Shown in pieces: positions 1 through 5,016 of a stretch of DNA of 5,841 nt; the stretch's first letter is position 1, and each line of letters opens with the position of its first letter. The stretch is taken from positions 1 to 5,841 of the forward strand of contig CAIYFF010000548.1 in assembly GCA_903925435.1 (NCBI GenBank), given 5' to 3'. The stretch comes from an uncultured Planctomycetota bacterium. GTDB taxonomy: Bacteria > Planctomycetota > UBA1135 > UBA2386. The notes under the pieces were generated by a model. It worked only from the letters and a program-made list of their open reading frames with translations. It was not told where the DNA came from and did no database searches. Made by a program: the position numbers and the translations under genes.

Positions 1-397
1 CGAGATGCAGGACTTCTGCGCGCGCTTCAAGTTTGAGCGCCTCGGTGTGTTCCCATACTCGCGCGAAGAGACGACGCCTGCCTACGACATGCCGGACCAG
101 GTGTCCGAGAAGGTCGCCGAGTCGCGTCGCGCGGCGCTGATGAAGCAGCAGAAGGGCATCCTCGACGCGTTCCAGAAGAGCCTTGTGGGCAAGACGCTGC
201 CGGTGATCCTCGACGGCATCGACGCGGACAGCGGCGACCTCGTGGGCCGCACCTACGCCGACGCGCCGGAGGTCGACTGCCGCGTCCACTTCGCCGCCGA
301 CGCGGCCGAACCTGGCCAGATCGTGGACGCCAAGATCACGGCGGCCCAGGATTATGGCCTGCGCGCCGAGCTCGCGCGCGCACGCCGCAGCAAGTGA
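1..397 (+). CDS. rimO: Ribosomal protein S12 methylthiotransferase RimO, C-terminal part (5' end outside window)
   Basis: This is the last ~131 codons of a radical-SAM methylthiotransferase; the reading frame is open to the window edge, so the Fe-S and radical-SAM domains lie upstream. Visible first is the end of the radical-SAM domain, with the family pattern FERLGVFPYSREE followed by a DQV segment and a helical stretch. The C-terminal TRAM domain follows, with GRTYADAPEVD at about residues 80-90 of the visible part. That ADAPE signature is typical of RimO; the related tRNA enzyme MiaB normally has an Asn-Arg motif there. RimO methylthiolates a conserved Asp of ribosomal protein S12, using S-adenosylmethionine and two [4Fe-4S] clusters, and the TRAM domain contacts the substrate. 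The stop codon TGA at 395-397 overlaps the GTG start of pgsA, which suggests translational coupling. Family identification is firm; completeness of the upstream part cannot be judged. Confidence 0.93.
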   Translation, partial: EMQDFCARFKFERLGVFPYSREETTPAYDMPDQVSEKVAESRRAALMKQQKGILDAFQKSLVGKTLPVILDGIDADSGDLVGRTYADAPEVDCRVHFAADAAEPGQIVDAKITAAQDYGLRAELARARRSK

Positions 398-960
398 ACC
401 TCCCCAACGCAATCACCCTGTCGCGCCTCGTCGTCACGGCTGCGACCTTCGTGTGCCTCGAGCTCATCGAGGACGGCGCGAAGCCGGACTTGTTGCTCGT
501 GTGGTGGGCGTTCGCGTTGTTCCTCATTGCGGCGTGCACCGACTTCCTCGACGGCTACTTCGCGCGGAAGTGGAACATGGTCACCGCCTTTGGCCGCGTG
601 GCCGACCCGTTCGCGGACAAGGTGCTGATCGCCGGCTCGTTTGTGCTGCTGCTCAAGTTCCCTGCCGCGACGGCGGTGATGCCCTACTGGTATGTCGTCG
701 TCGTGCTCGCGCGCGAGTTCCTCGTCACTGCCGTGCGCGGCGTCGTCGAGGCGTCAGGGCGGCCGTTCCCGGCGGACAAGCTCGGCAAGTGGAAGATGGT
801 CACGCAGTGCTGGACCGCCGCGTCGCTGATGATGATCGTCGCGGGTTGCGACGGTTGGATGCCGCTCACGATCGCTGGCCTCTGGCTCAGCTTTGCGCTC
901 ACGGTCATCAGCGGCGTCAACTACGTCATCAAGGCGCGCGACGTGCTGTTTGCTCGCTAG
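394..960 (+). CDS. pgsA: CDP-diacylglycerol--glycerol-3-phosphate 3-phosphatidyltransferase (PGP synthase)
   Basis: This 188-aa integral membrane enzyme has the usual PgsA length. It condenses CDP-diacylglycerol with sn-glycerol-3-phosphate to give phosphatidylglycerophosphate and CMP, the committed step to phosphatidylglycerol and cardiolipin. The full CDP-alcohol phosphotransferase motif is present: D50, D53-G54, A57-R58, eight residues, G67, D71 and D75, with correct spacing. These Asp residues bind the divalent metals and the CDP moiety. The N-terminus MNLPNAITLSR matches the family's amphipathic start. About six hydrophobic segments follow, roughly at residues 10-27, 33-49, 74-90, 93-113, 140-152 and 158-177. 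The start is GTG at 394, within the rimO stop (GTGA overlap); no Shine-Dalgarno is visible, so reinitiation after rimO is likely. Other CDP-alcohol transferases share the core motif, but the N-terminus and the adjoining pgpA favour PgsA. Confidence 0.93.
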   Translation: MNLPNAITLSRLVVTAATFVCLELIEDGAKPDLLLVWWAFALFLIAACTDFLDGYFARKWNMVTAFGRVADPFADKVLIAGSFVLLLKFPAATAVMPYWYVVVVLAREFLVTAVRGVVEASGRPFPADKLGKWKMVTQCWTAASLMMIVAGCDGWMPLTIAGLWLSFALTVISGVNYVIKARDVLFAR

Positions 961-964
961 GGGA
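959..964 (+). promoter_or_regulatory. Shine-Dalgarno sequence of pgpA
   Basis: AGGGGA lies 6 nt before the ATG at 971 and overlaps the pgsA stop codon TAG (958-960). It is the clearest ribosome binding site in the window. It fixes the pgpA start at 971 rather than at in-frame codons farther upstream, which lie inside pgsA. Confidence 0.7.
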
Positions 965-970
965 TATGCG

Positions 971-1462
971 ATGAGCTTTGGCGACCGACTGCGCTTTCTG
1001 CTGATCACGAGCTGCGGCCTGGGCCTTTCGCCGTTTGCGCCCGGCACCGTAGGCACGCTTGGTGGCGTTGTGATCGGCGTGCTGATCCAGGCTCTCGCTG
1101 GCGACGGCGCGGAAGCGTGGTGGTGGGGCGCTGCAGTCGTGCTGTTCGTGCTCGGCTGCATGCAGTCCGACTTCGTGAAGCGCACGTTCCCAAACGAAGA
1201 CCCGGGCGCGTTCGTGCTCGACGAAGTGGTCGGCTACCTCGTGACGATCGGCGTGTATGCGGCACTCGCTAACAAGCTGCCTGACGCCGCTGGGCACACG
1301 GCCGCGTTCTTCGCGTTCCGCGTGTTCGACGTGTGGAAGCCTCAGCCTGCGCGCAAGCTCGAAGACTTGCCCGGCGCGCTCGGCATCATGGCCGACGACC
1401 AGATGGCCGGCGCATACGCGGGCCTCGCGATGTTCTTCGTGTTGCCCCTGCTGGGCTTCTGA
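971..1462 (+). CDS. pgpA: Phosphatidylglycerophosphatase A
   Basis: This 163-aa protein matches the PgpA family in length and motifs. PgpA is a membrane-bound, Mg-dependent phosphatase that removes phosphate from phosphatidylglycerophosphate to yield phosphatidylglycerol. The conserved blocks appear in order: GLGLSPFAPGTVGTL near residues 16-30; the acidic block DPGAFVLDEVVGY at 77-89 with D84-E85; FRVFDVWKPQP at 116-126; and GIMADDQMAG at 138-147 with D142-D143. Hydrophobic segments lie at about 31-42, 50-63, 86-100 and 148-162. The ATG at 971 is chosen because a good Shine-Dalgarno precedes it and the family motif starts just after. It follows pgsA by 10 nt, so the enzymes for two consecutive steps are encoded side by side. 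No truncation or odd residue was noticed. Confidence 0.93.
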   Translation: MSFGDRLRFLLITSCGLGLSPFAPGTVGTLGGVVIGVLIQALAGDGAEAWWWGAAVVLFVLGCMQSDFVKRTFPNEDPGAFVLDEVVGYLVTIGVYAALANKLPDAAGHTAAFFAFRVFDVWKPQPARKLEDLPGALGIMADDQMAGAYAGLAMFFVLPLLGF

Positions 1463-1489
1463 TCGAGGCAACGAAAGAGCGTTCCCAAT

Positions 1490-2599
1490 ATGGCCAAGAA
1501 GAGCAGCAAGTCGTCCGCCAAGCTCGCAATGACGATCGCGATCTCGATTGGCGGCGCTGCGTTGCTTGCCGGCTTTGCTGGCTCGCTCGTCGTGCTGCTG
1601 AATCTGCAGGGCGCGATCCCAGACTCCGCGGGCGAAGCGCTGCAGAAGGGCAAGCTCGCCGCGCTCGCCGTCCCGTTCGTGATCGGCATCACAGGCGGAA
1701 TCGTGGGCTGGATGATCGGCGGCAGGATCTCGTCGCGACTGACGGACATCGCGCTCGCCGTGTCCAAGCTCGGCCGCGGCAGCGAAGTGAAGGTGCCGTC
1801 GACAGGTGACGACGAGATCGGCGCGCTGGGCCGTTCTCTGCAATACCTCGCCAATGACCTGACGGAACTGCAGAAGCAAGGCGACAAGAAGGGCTCGTCG
1901 CTTGCGACGCAGGATCCGCAAGTGCGCCAACTGCGCGATAAGTCGCTGCCGCAGTCCTTGCCGGAGATCGCGGGCCATGAGATCGACGGCGCGCTCGCGT
2001 CGGGATCGCGCGGCGGCCTCGACTACTACGGCGCCGCGATGGTCGAGGACGCGCTCGTCGCCTACCTCATCAGCGGCGAAGGCCAGACCGCGGTCTCCGT
2101 CGTCGCCGCTCGCATGGCGCGCGATGAGATCCAGCGCGCGCTCACGCAAGGCGCCGCGCCGCGCAAGGCGCTGTCGCACGCCAACCGCGTGTTGCAGCAG
2201 AGCCTGCCTGTGGGCGTCTGCGCCAAAGCCACGCTGCTGCAAGTGTCCCAGTCCGGCGCAAAGCTCTACCAAGCCGGCGCGCGTTCGCCGTTGCTCGTGT
2301 GCCAGCGCGGCGAATTGCGCGAAGTGGCCGCCGAGGGATTGGCGCTCGGCCTCGACGATGGGCCTGTGTTCGAGAAGTCGCTGCGTCCGCAGGAGATCGC
2401 GATGACCGCAGGCATGCGCCTCTTGCTCGTCAATGAAGCCGCGCTTCGCACGCAGGCCTTCCGTGAGCGCGTGCTGGAGCACACCGCGCGCCACACCGCG
2501 ATGTTCATGAACATGGTGCTCGGCGGCATCGAAGAAGACGCCGGCAGCGACGGCCTTCGCGAGGACGTCGTTGTGTTGACCTGCAAGCGCAACGCCTGA
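1490..2599 (+). CDS. Membrane HAMP protein with a degenerate SpoIIE/PP2C-like phosphatase domain
   Basis: I do not recognise a named gene. The 369-aa product starts with a basic stretch (MAKKSSKSSAK), a membrane helix at ~12-38, a short loop of ~20 residues, and a second helix at ~58-78. A HAMP-like linker follows at ~79-130 with the conserved DEIG at 108-111. Residues ~158-369 resemble RsbU/SpoIIE-type PP2C phosphatases: a GG-x-DYY block at 175-180, SGEG at 195-198 in place of DVSGHG, NR-x-L at 232-235, QAGARSP at 261-267 in place of AGHxP, LALGL at 284-288, and a closing EDVVVLTCKR at 358-367 like the usual DDxTLxxxR. Two metal-binding Asp positions appear replaced (L193 and N315), so catalysis is doubtful. 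It may be a pseudophosphatase that binds a partner or responds to a membrane signal. Its loop is too short for a typical periplasmic sensor domain. It lies 27 nt after pgpA with only a weak GAAAGAG site upstream. HAMP is fairly sure; the PP2C assignment is moderate. Confidence 0.72.
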   Translation: MAKKSSKSSAKLAMTIAISIGGAALLAGFAGSLVVLLNLQGAIPDSAGEALQKGKLAALAVPFVIGITGGIVGWMIGGRISSRLTDIALAVSKLGRGSEVKVPSTGDDEIGALGRSLQYLANDLTELQKQGDKKGSSLATQDPQVRQLRDKSLPQSLPEIAGHEIDGALASGSRGGLDYYGAAMVEDALVAYLISGEGQTAVSVVAARMARDEIQRALTQGAAPRKALSHANRVLQQSLPVGVCAKATLLQVSQSGAKLYQAGARSPLLVCQRGELREVAAEGLALGLDDGPVFEKSLRPQEIAMTAGMRLLLVNEAALRTQAFRERVLEHTARHTAMFMNMVLGGIEEDAGSDGLREDVVVLTCKRNA

Positions 2600-2616
2600 C
2601 CGACTCGCATCGCGCA

Positions 2617-2913
2617 ATGAAGTCCTTCCAACAGCGCATCGAAGAGATCTACCTCGAACGCGACCGCGCGCGCGGCACGCAGGGCACGCTTCTGTGGTTT
2701 GTCGAAGAAGTCGGCGAGCTCGTCCGCGCGATCCGTCGCGGCGAACGCAACAACCTCGAAGAGGAGTTCGCCGACGTCTACGCGTGGCTCGCAACGCTTG
2801 CGTCGCTGCACGGCCTCGACCTCGACGAGATCGGCAGCAAGAAGTACGCGAACGGCTGCCCGCGGTGCCGGGCCACTCCGTGCGACTGCCCGCATCCGAA
2901 GCCGGTCGTCTGA
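2617..2913 (+). CDS. MazG-type nucleotide pyrophosphohydrolase with C-terminal Cys cluster
   Basis: This 98-aa protein has a single MazG fold. Such all-alpha enzymes hydrolyse nucleoside triphosphates to monophosphate and pyrophosphate with Mg, usually as oligomers, and are thought to clear non-canonical nucleotides. The metal-binding signature is complete: EExxE at E30, E31 and E34 (in VEEVGEL), then ExxD at E50 and D53 (in EEEFADVYAW). It is much shorter than the two-domain E. coli MazG (263 aa). After the MazG core the tail holds four cysteines, C81, C84, C89 and C91, as CxxC-x4-CxC, then HPKP and the end. This looks like a small metal-binding knuckle; I recall similar tails in planctomycete homologues, but that is memory, not a search. 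The ATG at 2617 follows the upstream stop by 17 nt with no clear Shine-Dalgarno. Substrate is unknown. Confidence 0.85.
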   Translation: MKSFQQRIEEIYLERDRARGTQGTLLWFVEEVGELVRAIRRGERNNLEEEFADVYAWLATLASLHGLDLDEIGSKKYANGCPRCRATPCDCPHPKPVV

Positions 2914-2917
2914 GCCC

Positions 2918-4876
2918 ATGGACTGGGCGCCCACCGTCGCCATCGGCCTTTCGCTAGCGCTGGTCTTCGGCACTCTCGCGCGTCGGTACGGGCAGTCGCC
3001 GTTGCTCGGCTACCTGTTCGCAGGCGTGCTCATCGGGCCCCACACTCCCGGCTTCGTCGGCAGCGCCGATCTCGCGGAAGATCTCGCGGACGTCGGCGTG
3101 ATGCTGCTGATGTTCGGCGTGGGCCTCGGGTTCTCGCTGCGCGACTTGATGGCGGTGCGAAAGGTCGCGGTGCCAGGCGCGATCGCCGCGAGCGGTGCGG
3201 TCGTCGGAATCGGCGCGGGCATGTTCGCGATGTTCGGTTGGCCGATCGGCGGCGCTGCCGTGCTCGGCCTGTGCCTCGCGACCGCGTCGACCGTGCTCAT
3301 CGTTCGCGGCATGTCCGATCTCGGGATCCTGAATGCGACGCCTGGGCGCATCGCCGTCGGCTGGTCCCTCGTGGAGGACATCTTCACGATCGTGCTGCTC
3401 GTCGTGTTGCCGGCGATGGCGACCGGCGGGCGCGACGCGGGCGAAGACCCGCTGCTGCGCACAGTGATCGCGAGCATCGTGCGGCTCGCGTTGCTCGTCG
3501 TCGTGGTGCTGTGGGGTTGTGGCCCGATCGTGCCGCGTCTTCTCGCATTCGTCGCGCGGGCGCAGTCGCGCGAACTGTTCACGCTGGCGGTGCTGGCATT
3601 GCTGCTCGGCATCGCGTTCCTGGCGTCCGAGGTGTTCGGCGTCTCGATCGCGCTCGGCGCGTTCTTGGCCGGCATGGTCGTCGGACGATCCGACCTCGCG
3701 CACCAGGCTGCGGCCGACGCGTTGCCGATGCGCGACGCATTCGCGGTCCTGTTCTTTGTCGCGGTCGGGATGCTGTTCGATCCGCGCTACGTGTTCGAGG
3801 AGCCGCTGTCGGTGCTCGCGGCGCTCACGCTCGTGTTCATCGCCAAGCCATGCGTTGCGATCTGGATGATCGTGCGCAAGGGCAACTCCATGCGCACTGC
3901 GTTGTCCGTCAGCGCCGGGCTCGCGCAGGTGAGCGAGTTCTCGTTCTTGTTGGCGGGCCTCGCGACTGAGCTCGGACTGTTGCCCGAAGGTGGGCGCAAT
4001 CTCGTGGTTGCCGTGGCGCTGATCAGCATTGCGGCGAGCCCGATCCTGTTCCGCGGCATCGGACCGATCGAACGGTGGATCACGGCTCAGCCAATCGTTG
4101 CGAAGTGGCTCGCGCGCCATGCGGGCTCGCTCGCGGAGCCGCAGTCGCCGCTGGACGCGCCGCGCAGGGACCATGTGGTGCTATGCGGCTACGGGCGTGT
4201 CGGCAGCGTGCTCGGCGAGTTGTTGTCGACGCGCGGACTGCCGTTCGTGGTCGTGGAGATGGATCGCGCCATCGTCGAGGACTTGCGTCGTCGCGGCATC
4301 GACGCGTTGTGGGGCGATGCTGGCAGCCCGGTGCTTCTCGATCGCGCGAATGTGGCGACGGCCCGCGCGGTTGCGCTCACGGCGCCGGATCCTGTCACGC
4401 AGCGGCTTGCCCTGGAGCACATTCGCTCTGTGCAGCCCAATGCGCAGATCCTCGTTCGTGCGCACGACGATGCATCGATGGAGCAGTTCGAACGCATGCC
4501 CAACACGAGGGCGGTGCATGGGGAACGATCGCTCGGACTCGAGATGGCGCGCGAGCTGTTGGTGGCACTTGGCTCCAATCGCGTCGAAGCAGATCTGCTC
4601 ATGAGCGCATCGATCCGGGCCGCTGCGCCGTCATCGACCAGGCTGCAACTGTTCGAAGTCGTCGTTGCAGGCAGTGCCGCATGCGTTGGCAAGTCGATCG
4701 CGGAGTTGCGATTGCCAGCCGCGGCGCTCGTCGTCGCGATCGTCCGTGACGGCGCGCACCAGATCGCGCGGGGAAACACGTGCCTGTGCGCTCAGGACAG
4801 CGTGCTGGTGGTTGCGACGAGCGAGGCTGCGCGCGAGGTAGAGAGGGAGTTGTTGCGGAGTGCTGGGGCGGGCTGA
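2918..4876 (+). CDS. ybaL: YbaL-type CPA2 cation/proton antiporter with TrkA-N and TrkA-C (RCK) domains
   Basis: This 652-aa product is an inner-membrane monovalent cation/proton antiporter of the KefB/YbaL branch. Residues ~1-385 hold about 12 membrane segments that follow E. coli YbaL closely: LGYLFAGVLIGPHTPGF at 30-46, LLMFGVGLGFSLRDLMAV at 63-80, E153-D154 in the ion-binding helix, GVSIALGAFLAGMVVG at 241-256, DAFAVLFFVAVGMLFDP at 273-289 and LAQVSEFSFLLAGL at 335-348. A cytoplasmic TrkA-N/RCK domain begins at ~418 with GYGRVG (G424, G426, G429) and an acidic residue, E447, at the end of the second strand, which suggests NAD(H) binding. A TrkA-C domain follows at ~576-646; E. coli YbaL (558 aa) lacks it. 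The ATG at 2918 is chosen because the membrane domain begins there; the frame stays open upstream only as an overlap of the mazG-like gene. It lies 4 nt after that gene without a clear Shine-Dalgarno, so coupled translation is likely. Family is firm; ortholog identity and transported ion are less so. Confidence 0.88.
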   Translation: MDWAPTVAIGLSLALVFGTLARRYGQSPLLGYLFAGVLIGPHTPGFVGSADLAEDLADVGVMLLMFGVGLGFSLRDLMAVRKVAVPGAIAASGAVVGIGAGMFAMFGWPIGGAAVLGLCLATASTVLIVRGMSDLGILNATPGRIAVGWSLVEDIFTIVLLVVLPAMATGGRDAGEDPLLRTVIASIVRLALLVVVVLWGCGPIVPRLLAFVARAQSRELFTLAVLALLLGIAFLASEVFGVSIALGAFLAGMVVGRSDLAHQAAADALPMRDAFAVLFFVAVGMLFDPRYVFEEPLSVLAALTLVFIAKPCVAIWMIVRKGNSMRTALSVSAGLAQVSEFSFLLAGLATELGLLPEGGRNLVVAVALISIAASPILFRGIGPIERWITAQPIVAKWLARHAGSLAEPQSPLDAPRRDHVVLCGYGRVGSVLGELLSTRGLPFVVVEMDRAIVEDLRRRGIDALWGDAGSPVLLDRANVATARAVALTAPDPVTQRLALEHIRSVQPNAQILVRAHDDASMEQFERMPNTRAVHGERSLGLEMARELLVALGSNRVEADLLMSASIRAAAPSSTRLQLFEVVVAGSAACVGKSIAELRLPAAALVVAIVRDGAHQIARGNTCLCAQDSVLVVATSEAAREVERELLRSAGAG

Positions 4877-5016
4877 AGGGGCGGCGCTGCTGCATTGTGC
4901 CTGTACGACCTTTTACGGGTCAGTCTAGTGGCCATTTATCCGAGAAAGGTGCATCCGCCACTTGGCGGAGTCCTCCGTTATCCAATCGCCTGCGGCCAGA
5001 CCGAAGGCATCGTTCC
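4877..5016 (+). other. Intergenic region and probable leader of the PAS gene
   Basis: This is the only sizeable non-coding gap in the window (140 nt). It is visibly less GC-rich than the flanking genes around 4911-4950. It holds a small hairpin, GACC-TTTTACG-GGTC, at 4907-4921, the stronger inverted repeat at 4954-4969, and GCC-TGC-GGC at 4988-4996. TTATCC occurs twice (4936-4941 and 4978-4983). No rho-independent terminator with a T-run follows ybaL. The AT-rich stretch at 4911-4940 is the likeliest promoter location, but no convincing -35/-10 pair is visible. A possible Shine-Dalgarno, GAAGG at 5003-5007, lies 9 nt before the ATG at 5017. A separate transcription start for the PAS gene is inferred. 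Confidence 0.55.
4954..4969 (+). promoter_or_regulatory. Perfect inverted repeat in the leader
   Basis: TCCGCCA at 4954-4960 and TGGCGGA at 4963-4969 are exact reverse complements separated by CT. As RNA this would fold to a 6-bp GC-rich stem with the four-base loop ACUU. It ends 47 nt before the likely start codon and has no T-run after it, so it is not a standard terminator. An alternative 4-bp stem, CGGA (4966-4969) with TCCG (4974-4977), uses the same right arm and excludes the first. It could be an RNA regulatory element or an operator; neither is shown. Confidence 0.5.

Noticed and set aside
929..2794. 621-codon open frame on the minus strand opposite pgpA, the phosphatase-like gene and the MazG gene
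   Set aside because: It crosses three well-supported + strand genes, has an Arg/Ala/His-rich composition with no recognisable domain, and is expected by chance in GC-rich DNA where stop codons are rare.
2699..2917. Possible N-terminal extension of ybaL by 73 codons
   Set aside because: The extension is low-complexity Ser/Arg-rich sequence lying entirely within the MazG gene in another frame; the family's first membrane helix starts right after the ATG at 2918.
2954..4174. 406-codon open frame on the minus strand opposite ybaL
   Set aside because: Extreme Arg/Glu/His/Asp content with no domain; it is the complement of the hydrophobic membrane codons of ybaL.
4877..4925. Rho-independent terminator after ybaL
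   Set aside because: The only stems are 4-5 bp (GACC/GGTC at 4907-4921) and none is followed by a T-run.
4911..4940. Possible sigma70 or FliA-type promoter (TTTTAC, then CATTTATC; also GCCATTTA resembling GCCGATAA)
   Set aside because: The matches to either consensus are poor, so only an AT-rich region is recorded, not a promoter.
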